The notes below the pieces were generated by a model. That model saw only the letters and a list, made by a program, of their open reading frames with translations. It was not told where the DNA came from and did no database searches. From positions 6,803,342 through 6,867,341 of the forward strand of contig NZ_CP042431.1 of NCBI RefSeq assembly GCF_007970185.1: a stretch of 64,000 nucleotides of DNA, written 5' to 3'. This document shows, one piece after another, positions 1-8,400 of the stretch. This DNA is from Pseudobacter ginsenosidimutans (GTDB taxonomy: Bacteria > Bacteroidota > Bacteroidia > Chitinophagales > Chitinophagaceae). Each line of letters opens with the position of its first letter. The first letter of the stretch is position 1. The position numbers and the translations under genes were made by a program.

Positions 1-2333
1 ACAGTAGCCTCAAAACCTGTGTTGCGGATATTATCGCCAGCGAGGTTGATCAATGGAGGATTGGTGCTGGAGCCGAAAATATCGCGCACTTTGGGGATCA
101 CGCGCATCCCTTTCGTGATACGATTGTACCAGTCGAGCGTAATGTTCAGGCGGCCCCTGTATGCAGTGAGATCGAGACCGATATCCGTTTGTCTCAATCG
201 CTCCCACCCCGTTCCGGTAACGCTTGCATACTGTCCTAATGAAATACCATTCTGTGATACGCCGCCCATACCATAATTGGAATTGATCTTCACCAGTGAG
301 TAACCGGGGTATGCAAGATTCCCGATATTCCCCATTTCACCGTAGCTGGCGCGGAAGCTCAGTTCATCTATCTGCTCTATCGCTTCCATGAATTTCTCTT
401 TTGCCATTCTCCATTTCACTGATGCGGCAGGAAAGAATCCTCTTGGCTTATCGGTTACATATGCAGGTGAGCCGGCATCCTGCCTGCCTGTTATCTGCAA
501 ATAATATTTCTCCTGGTAGTTATAGCTCAATCTTCCAAATACAGATGTATAGGCAATTTCAGAAGGAGGTGTGAAAGGGAAACTGATGGTGGCGGGATCG
601 CCCAGGCCCGGCTGCTGGAAATCGGGTGTCTGGTTGGAGAAATTACTCTGACTGTAATTGATGGCTTTGTTGTACACATATTGCGCCACATAACCGGCAG
701 TGAGTTCAAGACTGTGCCCTTTCAACCATTTGGACCAGGTTGCATAATTATCCCAGTTCCAGTTATGTCCGCCATATTGCCCTGCATAGAGATTGGTTGC
801 AGACACAGGAGCAGCAGCACTTCCCACCAGGCTTCCATTGAAAACGGAATAGCTTCCTGAATACTGGCCAGCTGCAAAAGTGGAACGGAATGTAATGCCG
901 AAAGGCAGTTTCACCTGTCCGAATACACTGCCGGAAAGATTATTGTCAGTATACTTCGGATTGCTTTTTTGTATGGTGTTGACAGGATGAAAGATATTTC
1001 CGTACCAGTTTATGTTGGCAACCGGCGCCACACCATATTCACCATTGCTGCCATAAACAGGAATATCGGGTGAATAAAATACAGCTGACTGCATGAAGCC
1101 TGTTCTGTCGTCATTGGTGCCTGCCACTACTTTCCTGTTGGAAGTGGAGTACCCCAGGGTAATGCCCACCTTCAACCATTTGTTGGCGTTAGTTTCTGCA
1201 TTGGCGCGCAGTGATGTTCTCTGAAAGCCGCTATTCACCATCGTTCCGTCCTCTTTTCTATGTCCAACGGAAAAATAATAAGTGGATTTGCTGTCGCCTC
1301 CTGAAACACCGATGCTGCCATCCACCACTTTCCCTGTATGGAAAACCTGGTCCTGCCAGTTGGTACCTGATCCTGGAAGATTGGCAATGCGTTGTGGTGT
1401 TGCCCATTCCGGGTTTACAGCAATGGGCACAAAGGAAACAACATCTTTGAACTGTTCATTGTATGCCCTGATGATATTCGTATTCAGTGTCGCTTTTTCC
1501 TGAATGTTCAGCACGTCCATTTTTTTCCATACCTGTGATACGCCGGTAAAACCATCAACAGTCACCCTCACTTTTCCGGAGCTGGTTCCCTTTTTTGTTT
1601 TGATGAGCACCACGCCATTGGCGGAGCGCACTCCGTAAATGGACAATGCCGCTGCATCTTTCAGGATATCGATGCTTTCAATATCATTCGGATTGAGAAA
1701 TGAAATACCATTGGGTTGAATGATATCATCCACCACATACAGCGGCTCGCTGCTGCCGGCAGGACTGGCGGTGGAAATGCCACGGATGCGAACACTGATC
1801 TGTCCACCGGGATCGCCGGTGCTGGAAGTGACCTGTACGCCTGCGGCCCGTCCCTGCAATGCCTGGTCGATAGTGGCTACCGGCGCTTTGCGCAGCACAT
1901 CGCCGGACACACTGGATACTGAGCTGGTAAGATCCTTTCGTTGCTTTGTGCCATAACCCACCACCACTACATCCTTCAGCATATCGGTGCCTGGTTTCAG
2001 GCTCACGATAACGGCATTATTGCCTTCGCTTTTCAGGATATACCCCGTGATGGTGCGGCTCTGGTATCCGACCGCAGAGAATTCAAAATTGTAGGTCCCT
2101 TTTACGGGCAGGTTCTCAAATGAGAACTTTCCCAGGGAATCGGCAAAAGTGGTGTAAGACCTTTCACCAGCAGAGCTTTTTGCAACGATGGAAGCAAAAC
2201 CAATAGGGTCGCCCTTGCTATTGGTGACAATCCCGGTTACGGTAACTGTTGGGGGTTGCTGGGCAGTGGCAATGCCTGACGACAACAGGAAAGCAGTCAG
2301 CAGGACAGCCGTTAGTTTTAGTAGTTTAAACAT
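1..2333 (-). CDS. SusC/RagA-family TonB-dependent outer-membrane receptor without an STN domain, C-terminus cut by window edge
   Basis: This outer-membrane beta-barrel would import a ligand using TonB energy. The reading frame is open from an ATG at 2333 to the left edge, giving 777 residues of a protein usually near 1,000. A signal peptide covers about residues 1-25 and ends ATAQ. A carboxypeptidase-regulatory-like beta-sandwich spans about 30-112. The classic SusC motif VVVVGYGTKQ and a plug domain follow from about 120 to 230. No STN domain lies between the signal peptide and the beta-sandwich, although the gene directly follows a sigma/FecR pair. The partner SusD is presumably beyond the left edge. 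The ligand cannot be read from the sequence. Confidence 0.93.
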   Translation of the reverse strand, partial: MFKLLKLTAVLLTAFLLSSGIATAQQPPTVTVTGIVTNSKGDPIGFASIVAKSSAGERSYTTFADSLGKFSFENLPVKGTYNFEFSAVGYQSRTITGYILKSEGNNAVIVSLKPGTDMLKDVVVVGYGTKQRKDLTSSVSSVSGDVLRKAPVATIDQALQGRAAGVQVTSSTGDPGGQISVRIRGISTASPAGSSEPLYVVDDIIQPNGISFLNPNDIESIDILKDAAALSIYGVRSANGVVLIKTKKGTSSGKVRVTVDGFTGVSQVWKKMDVLNIQEKATLNTNIIRAYNEQFKDVVSFVPIAVNPEWATPQRIANLPGSGTNWQDQVFHTGKVVDGSIGVSGGDSKSTYYFSVGHRKEDGTMVNSGFQRTSLRANAETNANKWLKVGITLGYSTSNRKVVAGTNDDRTGFMQSAVFYSPDIPVYGSNGEYGVAPVANINWYGNIFHPVNTIQKSNPKYTDNNLSGSVFGQVKLPFGITFRSTFAAGQYSGSYSVFNGSLVGSAAAPVSATNLYAGQYGGHNWNWDNYATWSKWLKGHSLELTAGYVAQYVYNKAINYSQSNFSNQTPDFQQPGLGDPATISFPFTPPSEIAYTSVFGRLSYNYQEKYYLQITGRQDAGSPAYVTDKPRGFFPAASVKWRMAKEKFMEAIEQIDELSFRASYGEMGNIGNLAYPGYSLVKINSNYGMGGVSQNGISLGQYASVTGTGWERLRQTDIGLDLTAYRGRLNITLDWYNRITKGMRVIPKVRDIFGSSTNPPLINLAGDNIRNTGFEAT

Positions 2334-2373
2334 ATTGTATTCTTAGGCAAGTATGCTAATATGCCATACTACG

Positions 2374-2410
2374 TTTTCCGGGACAACTATCCCCTAATTA
2401 CCCCGGAAAA
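2374..2410 (-). promoter_or_regulatory. Hairpin between fecR and susC
   Basis: A perfect 9-bp inverted repeat (arms 2374-2382 and 2402-2410, TTTTCCGGG against CCCGGAAAA) starts immediately after the FecR stop codon. No U-tract follows on the minus strand, so a simple terminator is unlikely. An RNA stability or attenuation element is possible. A second small repeat (AGTATG/CATACT, 2350-2370) lies between it and the SusC start. Confidence 0.45.
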
Positions 2411-3481
2411 TTATTTCGATATATAGAATTTTTTGTCTGCGATCTTCTTTACTTCGAGATTATTGATAGCGGCAATATTGCGCAGTATCTTATCGATCGT
2501 TTGCGTTGTGTCTACAGAAATGAATATATTGATGGAAGATGATATTTCTGTAGGATAATCGATTTCCACATTGTAGCGTTCAGCAAGCTGGTCCAGCACC
2601 TTTTTCAGGTTTTGGTTCTGGAAATTGATATGACCGCTATTCTCGTCAGGTCCGGTTTCGATCTGTGAGGCTTTCGCATCCGCAGGTCTTGTGTTAACCG
2701 TTGTGCCCTTTTCCATTTCTGTTTTGGGAGATGATTTTGCTGCAGCGAGCCCCTCATTACGGAACTTCTCGAAGATCTCTTTCCTGATATTGAAGCTGAT
2801 CTGATCCCCTGGTAACAAATAATTGGCGATGGTTTCATCCTTCACTTTTTTCACCACCACTTTGCCTTCATACAGCACAACAGAAATGGTCTTCGCATTG
2901 CCATCAACGCTGAACCTGGTACCCAGTGCAGTGGTAGCCACCTTGCCACAGAAAACAGTAAACTGCTTTTCTTTATCTTTTGCCACAGAGAATTCGGCTT
3001 TGCCGGTCAGGTAGATATGGCGATTGGATACATTATAATCACTGGCATACCTGATCTCGCTGCCTGCAGAAAGTGTAATAATGGAATGATCGGGAAGCGT
3101 GATCTGCTGAGCAGCAGCTGTACTGTTTTTCCTGATCGTTTCAGTAGTACTGTTTGCAGCCAGTTCAGTTTCTCCGGCAACTTTATTATCCTGGCTGATG
3201 TACCTGATCCCGAAAAATAAGAGGATCGCGGCAGCTGCGCCGAACAGTGAGATCAACATTGTTCTTTTCCTTTTTCCGCTACGGATGGATTCCTGTATGT
3301 TCCCATAAAGTTCCTCATCAACGGTTGTTGCGGGAACCGAAACATATTTCTCCCATTCCTCCTCGGGCAGGAATTCCTCCAGCACAGATGGATGCTGCCG
3401 CAGGTATTGCAATACCCCGGCTGCCTCATCCTCCGGACACTCGCCCCTCAGAAACTTCTCTATGAGTTTTTTATCGATCAA
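2411..3481 (-). CDS. FecR-family anti-sigma factor
   Basis: This single-pass inner-membrane regulator is expected to hold the adjacent ECF sigma factor and relay a signal from an outer-membrane receptor. It has 356 residues: a cytoplasmic part of about 70 residues, a transmembrane helix at about 74-95, a FecR beta-rich domain at about 125-230 (ALGTRFSV, LYEGKVVV), and a C-terminal DUF4974-type domain at about 285-356. The start is TTG at 3481, one base after the sigma stop codon, with no ATG nearby, which suggests translational coupling. A Glu/Lys/Pro-rich linker (about 235-280) separates the two periplasmic domains and is longer than usual. Confidence 0.92.
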   Translation of the reverse strand: MIDKKLIEKFLRGECPEDEAAGVLQYLRQHPSVLEEFLPEEEWEKYVSVPATTVDEELYGNIQESIRSGKRKRTMLISLFGAAAAILLFFGIRYISQDNKVAGETELAANSTTETIRKNSTAAAQQITLPDHSIITLSAGSEIRYASDYNVSNRHIYLTGKAEFSVAKDKEKQFTVFCGKVATTALGTRFSVDGNAKTISVVLYEGKVVVKKVKDETIANYLLPGDQISFNIRKEIFEKFRNEGLAAAKSSPKTEMEKGTTVNTRPADAKASQIETGPDENSGHINFQNQNLKKVLDQLAERYNVEIDYPTEISSSINIFISVDTTQTIDKILRNIAAINNLEVKKIADKKFYISK

Positions 3482-3482
3482 C

Positions 3483-4043
3483 TTATAACAGTACTATATT
3501 GAATAATAAAGTTCCGCTCATGAATATCAAAACCGGGAAAAATGGCTTGATGAATTTCAATGCGAGATGGATATGGTTCTCTACGGTTTTGGTGGAAATG
3601 GAAAGCATTGAAGCAATTTCGCTGTAACTGTAACAGTTCAGCCTGCTCAGCCTGAATACACGCTGTCTTACGGGCGGCATCTGCCTGATCAGTAATTCCA
3701 GTTTTCGTAAAGTGTCGTTATAAGAAACGCTTTCAGTAACCAGCTCCCATTGCACCGGTCCTGATTGATGGAGCTCGGCTTTGCGAAGAGCCTTCTGTTT
3801 TCTCAGCTCATCGATCATGATGGTCCTTGCTATGCGGAATAAGACCGAAGACAATGAAATCTCTGCTTTTAAGCTATGACGGTATTTCCAGAGCTTGATG
3901 AATGTAAGCTGAACAACTTCTTTTGCTAATTCCGGGGACCTTGTTTTGTCGAAAATATACCTGTACAAGGGCTCCTGGAATAGCTCAAAAGCTCTGCGCA
4001 AAGCAGTTTCGTTGCTGGTTTTTAATCCATCAATTAATGACAT
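3483..4043 (-). CDS. ECF-subfamily RNA polymerase sigma-70 factor
   Basis: This 186-residue sigma factor of the FecI-like type common in Bacteroidota would direct RNA polymerase to the downstream receptor operon. Region 2 lies at about 25-95 (ELAKEVVQLTFIKLWKYR). Region 4 lies at about 125-175, with the helix-turn-helix YSEIASMLSISTKTVENHI. A hydrophobic tail (about 170-186) ends the protein, as in other Bacteroidota family members. The start is ATG at 4043. A good -7 element lies 19 bases upstream at 4062-4069. The gene is followed after one base by its FecR. Confidence 0.93.
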   Translation of the reverse strand: MSLIDGLKTSNETALRRAFELFQEPLYRYIFDKTRSPELAKEVVQLTFIKLWKYRHSLKAEISLSSVLFRIARTIMIDELRKQKALRKAELHQSGPVQWELVTESVSYNDTLRKLELLIRQMPPVRQRVFRLSRLNCYSYSEIASMLSISTKTVENHIHLALKFIKPFFPVLIFMSGTLLFNIVLL

Positions 4044-4061
4044 AGCAATTGTTTAGCGAAC

Positions 4062-4069
4062 CAAATCTA
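4062..4069 (-). promoter_or_regulatory. Bacteroidota-type -7 promoter element (TAGATTTG) for the sigma gene
   Basis: The minus strand reads TAGATTTG, an exact match to the TAnnTTTG consensus of the Bacteroidota primary sigma factor, 19 bases before the sigma start codon. I see no clear TTTG -33 box at the expected distance. Equivalent elements lie before two other sigma genes in this window. Confidence 0.45.
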
Positions 4070-4124
4070 ATGAAACAGGATTGTATTTCAGCAGGTCAAT
4101 CGTTTGCGTAATCGTCTTTTCCAT

Positions 4125-4160
4125 AAAAAAACAGCCTTCAGATCAAAAGACCTGAAGGCT
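4125..4160 (-). terminator. Rho-independent terminator after the M16 protease gene
   Basis: A stem AGCCTTCAG/CTGAAGGCT (4133-4141 and 4152-4160) is extended inward by a TC/GA pairing around a TTTT loop. On the minus strand it is followed by a run of T (4125-4131). It lies 35 bases past the stop codon of the last gene of the long minus-strand operon. Confidence 0.75.
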
Positions 4161-4195
4161 TTTACGGGCGTCTGCCTCAATTGCTTTATTTGATC

Positions 4196-7024
4196 TTATT
4201 TTTCAGGAGACAGTACGAATATTTTCAAATTGCCTGTATTCAAATATTTTTTCGCAGCCTCTTTAAAACTCTGCGCGCTAACCGCTTCAATTTGCTTAGC
4301 CACTTCAGTGATCTCTTTAAGTTCCCTGCCCACCTGTAGTTTAGCACAGATCTGGCTCGTCCAGTATTCGTTTCGCTTGAGCTGAACTTCCAGGCTCTTT
4401 GCAAATTCCGCTTTGAATTTTGTCAATTCCCCGGGACTTGCGCCGTTGGTAACCAGCTTGTTCAATTCATCCTTTGCAGCCATCGTCAATTTTTCCACCA
4501 TTGCAGGCGAGCAGGTAAAACCGATACGTAATTCATAGCGTTTGCTGTTATCCAGCATGCTCAATGAAATACCAGGCGAATACACTTCATGCTCTGTGCC
4601 ACGAAGCCTTTCCGTCATTTTAAGCTGTACTATATCCCTGATGGCCGTCATATTTCCCACCAGGTTGACGTCATCCGTATATTTCCCATCCAGGATCATC
4701 GTTACGGTAGACCGGTCTGTTTTCCCTTTTTCGATTATTTTAGTAAACCCGCTTTCAGGATATGCATATTGAATGTAGTTGGTCCCTTCATTCCTGTTCA
4801 GCGAAGGAAGACCTGCCAGGTATTTCTGTACCATTGGCCTGATCGAATTGAGATCGAAGCTTCCTACCAGTACAAAAGTGAAATCTGAAAAATCAGCAAA
4901 GCGTTCCTTATAAATTTTAAGCGATATATCCGGATCGATCATATCAACTCTTTCTGCAAATGCAGCTCTTTTACGAAAGTGATGTCCGAACATGATAGCG
5001 TTGATGGAATCCGCATACACATTTGATGGCTTACTGTATCTTTTCATGGCCCTGTCTTTGGCTTCCCTGAGTACGCTGCCAACCAATTCCTTATCCAGCC
5101 TCGGTTGCGTGAAATAGAGATACATCAGTTGAAAAGAAGATTCCAGATCCTTCTTACTGGTGTTTGCATTCACCCCTTCATAATTTTCGCTGATAAAAGG
5201 ATTTACCTGCATGATCTTGCCAGTCAACACCCTCGATAATGTTTTCAGGTCCAGGTCTCCAATACCGCCTCTCGATAAGATCCCTACAGCATCGATTGCC
5301 GACTGATAATCCTTATCCGGATAAAGGGAACTTCCCCCAGGGCTAAATGCCGAGATCAATATCTGATCATTTCTGAAAGTTGTTGGCTTGAGTACCACTT
5401 TTGCTCCATTGCTCAATTTCCAGGTAGTGATCCCCATTTCCTGGTCAGTTGTTTCAGAAACAATGCTCCCTCCTTTGGGTAACTCGTTCATCAGTTTCTT
5501 ATTCACTTTCTTTTCTTCCTGAACCACCAGTTCCTCTTTTTCTACTTCTCCTGTCCATTTTTCCAGTTCTTCCACACCAGGAAGCTGATCCTGTTCATTC
5601 AGTGGCGCTATCACATAGAAATCCCGGTTCTTATTATTGTAAAACTTTTCAATGACGGCCTGTACTTCTTCCAGCCCGATATTCCTGATATGCAGGTTAT
5701 AGAATTCATTGTAAAATTCAGCGGAAGGGTATGATAAATTCTTTAAAAAAGCATTGACATACACGGTTACATAATTTTGAGACGTCACCTTGCTCCGTTC
5801 ACCAAACTGATAATCCCTTTTTTCAATAAAGGAAGCCTTCGCACGATCCAGTTCATGCTGGTTAAAGCCTGATTCTTTCACCTTACGGATCTCACGCATG
5901 ATGGTCTTGAATCCTTTTTCGTATTCACCGGGGTTGACTGTTACATTCACTGAAGCCGATCCCAGGTCAGCAAATAAAGTCTCTATTTTTGCACTTGCAC
6001 TCAGGAATGGCATTTCAGCCCCTCTCCGCAAATCATTACTACGGTTAGCCAGCATTGTATTGAACAGAGAAACGATCATGGAATTTCTCAGGTCCAGCTC
6101 GGACTTTATTTTGTCCCGGGCAGCATATTTATGCAGCACCTGAATGGTGGTATTGGTGATCTCTTCATCCAGAATTGTCTGGTAATGTTCCCGCTCAATC
6201 TGCGGTATCTTCACTTCCTCCGGTTGAGCGGTATTGCTATTCTTTTTCAGATCGCCGAAAATGGCAATGATCTTTTTTTCCATTTCCTCCGCATCAAAAT
6301 CACCTACTGCAATGATGGACTGAAGATCGGGCCGGTACCAGTCATGATAGAATTTTTGCAGATCGGCAGCCTTTGCATTCTTCAATACGCTATCGATCCC
6401 GATGGGGGATCTTTCTGCATATTTAGCGCCATTCAACAGGTTGAACAGACTTTGTTCCCTGATACGTTGTTCCAGTCCCTGCCGCTGCCGTTTTTCAGCC
6501 AGGATAATGCCACGCTCCGAGTTCACGCCTGCTTCCGTAATCTCGATATGCTGCGCCCAATCTTTCAGGATGGCCAGGCCGGTGCCCAGCAAACTGCTGT
6601 CCTGCGTAGGAATCGGAAGCTGATACACGGTTTCATTATAACTCGTGTAAGCATTCAGGTCAGCTCCGAATTTGACGCCGGCCTTTTCCAGGAAATCAAT
6701 CACATTATTTCCCGGAAAATTCTTTGTTCCGCGAAATGCCATATGCTCTAAAAAATGCGCCAGGCCACGCTGCGCATCCGTCTCATGAACAGAACCTATC
6801 TTATTCACAAGGTAAAGCACTGCCCTGTTCTCCGGGTTCCTGTTCTTACGGATATAATATCTTAAACCATTCGGCAGTTCACCGGCAACAACGGCAGAAT
6901 CATTCGGCAATATCTTTTTGTCCAATCCTGTCAATGAAACTTTATCGTCTTTACAGGATACTAAATTGATGACCAAAAGTAACAACACTAAAATGCCAGC
7001 ACTTCGTTTCAATAGAATATTCAT
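4196..7024 (-). CDS. M16-family (pitrilysin/PqqL-like) zinc metalloprotease, lipoprotein
   Basis: This predicted membrane-anchored zinc endopeptidase degrades peptides or small proteins, probably in the periplasm. It has 942 residues and a lipoprotein signal ending VSC (Cys24). The inverted zinc motif HFLEH occupies residues 90-94, with a distal Glu170 exactly 76 residues after His94, as the family requires. The second half (about 530-940) is the usual catalytically silent M16 repeat. The length matches two-repeat PqqL-like enzymes. It is the last gene of the operon, 17 bases after a MutS-like gene. In Pectobacterium the M16 protease FusC works with a TonB-dependent receptor and an ABC transporter to digest an imported protein. 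A comparable role here is inference. Confidence 0.93.
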   Translation of the reverse strand: MNILLKRSAGILVLLLLVINLVSCKDDKVSLTGLDKKILPNDSAVVAGELPNGLRYYIRKNRNPENRAVLYLVNKIGSVHETDAQRGLAHFLEHMAFRGTKNFPGNNVIDFLEKAGVKFGADLNAYTSYNETVYQLPIPTQDSSLLGTGLAILKDWAQHIEITEAGVNSERGIILAEKRQRQGLEQRIREQSLFNLLNGAKYAERSPIGIDSVLKNAKAADLQKFYHDWYRPDLQSIIAVGDFDAEEMEKKIIAIFGDLKKNSNTAQPEEVKIPQIEREHYQTILDEEITNTTIQVLHKYAARDKIKSELDLRNSMIVSLFNTMLANRSNDLRRGAEMPFLSASAKIETLFADLGSASVNVTVNPGEYEKGFKTIMREIRKVKESGFNQHELDRAKASFIEKRDYQFGERSKVTSQNYVTVYVNAFLKNLSYPSAEFYNEFYNLHIRNIGLEEVQAVIEKFYNNKNRDFYVIAPLNEQDQLPGVEELEKWTGEVEKEELVVQEEKKVNKKLMNELPKGGSIVSETTDQEMGITTWKLSNGAKVVLKPTTFRNDQILISAFSPGGSSLYPDKDYQSAIDAVGILSRGGIGDLDLKTLSRVLTGKIMQVNPFISENYEGVNANTSKKDLESSFQLMYLYFTQPRLDKELVGSVLREAKDRAMKRYSKPSNVYADSINAIMFGHHFRKRAAFAERVDMIDPDISLKIYKERFADFSDFTFVLVGSFDLNSIRPMVQKYLAGLPSLNRNEGTNYIQYAYPESGFTKIIEKGKTDRSTVTMILDGKYTDDVNLVGNMTAIRDIVQLKMTERLRGTEHEVYSPGISLSMLDNSKRYELRIGFTCSPAMVEKLTMAAKDELNKLVTNGASPGELTKFKAEFAKSLEVQLKRNEYWTSQICAKLQVGRELKEITEVAKQIEAVSAQSFKEAAKKYLNTGNLKIFVLSPEK

Positions 7025-7041
7025 AATGAAAAATAAAATGA

Positions 7042-8400
7042 TTAACTATTTCGCAATTTCTTTGAAGGAAAGAGATCGAAGATCCCTTCCTGCCGGATGA
7101 TCATCATACCATGGCGATCATCCGAAATTCCCTCCTGCAGCGTATAGGTATACCGGGTAGTATGAGCTTCCAGCAGAGAGGGCATATATTTATATTGGAT
7201 CCCAACTGCTTCCTGTTGCAGCAGCGCTCCTACTTCAACAATATGGGTACTCAGAACAAACAGGCTCTGCTTATAATCCAGCATGGCTTTGGCCACGCCT
7301 GAAGTGGCGTCGAAGGCATCCTTTACATTGGTGCCCTTAAAGAGTTCATCAAAAATGATCAACAGCTTTTTGCCTGCCGCCACTTCAACAGCCACATCCT
7401 TTACGCGCAGTACTTCTGCGTAAAAATGGCTGTACCCCTTACTGATATTATCAGGTAGATTGATAGAAGAATAGAAACCATCATACACGGAGGTTTCCAT
7501 TTCACTTGCAGGAACAGGAAACCCCATATGCGCCAGGTAAAAACAGATACCAATGGTTTTCATGAAGGTGGACTTCCCGGCCATATTGGCGCCGGTAAGG
7601 AACAGCAGGTTCTGTCTGGCATCCAGTTGCAGATCATTACCAATGGCCTTTTTCAAACCGGGATGATAAGCTCCCTTCAGCTTCAGCAACGCGTTCTGAC
7701 CATGATGGATAACCGGAAAACTATAATTCTTTTCCTCTATCATTGCTGCGATGCCCAGGAAAAGGTCCAGCTCATAACAATCACGGAGCAGGGAATTGAA
7801 CGCTTCATGGTTGCTGCCACGAAGAAAAGATTCATACTTACTTTGTTGTATAACCGATAAATTACCGGATGCAATACCCTTTTCAGGCAGCTCCAGCAAT
7901 TTATTCTCCAGCAAAGGAAGATAGCGCCCGGTCAGGTTTTGAAGATAGGCGGAATCGATGCCTGCCAATGTTCCCTTAAACCAATCGCGGAGTTGCAGCA
8001 ATGCCTTTAAACCATCTGTGAGCAGCGCATTCACATGCTCCTGTTCTTCTCGCATTCCGGCTATTGCTTTTGATTTTCTTTTGAAAACCTCGGTGAACAA
8101 TCTGGCTTTGCTAACGGGTGCAAAGCTTGTGATGTATTGTTCCAGCGCCCCGAACTCCTGATCCCCGACTGGAAAAACAATCGCCTTTCCAACCAATGAT
8201 TTGATATTCCACTGACGCTCTTCTATGGCAGCTGCCTGTGTAAGCGGCTGCTGGAAATACTGTTCCAGCAGTTGCTCTCCTCCTTTCGTTTTTGTACGGT
8301 TAAAAAGAGAAAAAACAGAATCGGTTTTATACTTGCCCAATAAGTTAAGGTCCTCCGTAGTCTGCTTATCGGTACAAAACGATTTCACTTCCTTATTCAT
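7042..8400 (-). CDS. MutS-like core ATPase (copy A of cassette 1)
   Basis: This MutS-superfamily ATPase has no N-terminal mismatch-binding or connector domain. It has about 452 residues against roughly 850 for MutS. A helical lever-like region fills about 1-245. The ATPase follows: Walker A TGANMAGKST (269-278), the MutS signature region GYSHFYAEVLRVK (about 322-334), Walker B LLIIFDEL (346-353) and STH (384-386). There is no Smr or endonuclease tail. I prefer the ATG at 8400 over the one at 8421 because it aligns with paralogues beginning near DKQ-x-DDLN and overlaps the upstream stop by only 8 bases. The partner MutS-like gene lies directly upstream. Its role is unknown; a function in mismatch repair is unlikely. 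Confidence 0.9.
   Translation of the reverse strand: MNKEVKSFCTDKQTTEDLNLLGKYKTDSVFSLFNRTKTKGGEQLLEQYFQQPLTQAAAIEERQWNIKSLVGKAIVFPVGDQEFGALEQYITSFAPVSKARLFTEVFKRKSKAIAGMREEQEHVNALLTDGLKALLQLRDWFKGTLAGIDSAYLQNLTGRYLPLLENKLLELPEKGIASGNLSVIQQSKYESFLRGSNHEAFNSLLRDCYELDLFLGIAAMIEEKNYSFPVIHHGQNALLKLKGAYHPGLKKAIGNDLQLDARQNLLFLTGANMAGKSTFMKTIGICFYLAHMGFPVPASEMETSVYDGFYSSINLPDNISKGYSHFYAEVLRVKDVAVEVAAGKKLLIIFDELFKGTNVKDAFDATSGVAKAMLDYKQSLFVLSTHIVEVGALLQQEAVGIQYKYMPSLLEAHTTRYTYTLQEGISDDRHGMMIIRQEGIFDLFPSKKLRNS

Noticed and set aside
6131-6751. 206-codon open frame on the plus strand
   Set aside because: It lies wholly inside the M16 protease gene on the other strand, has no family resemblance, and the protease frame is clearly the coding one.
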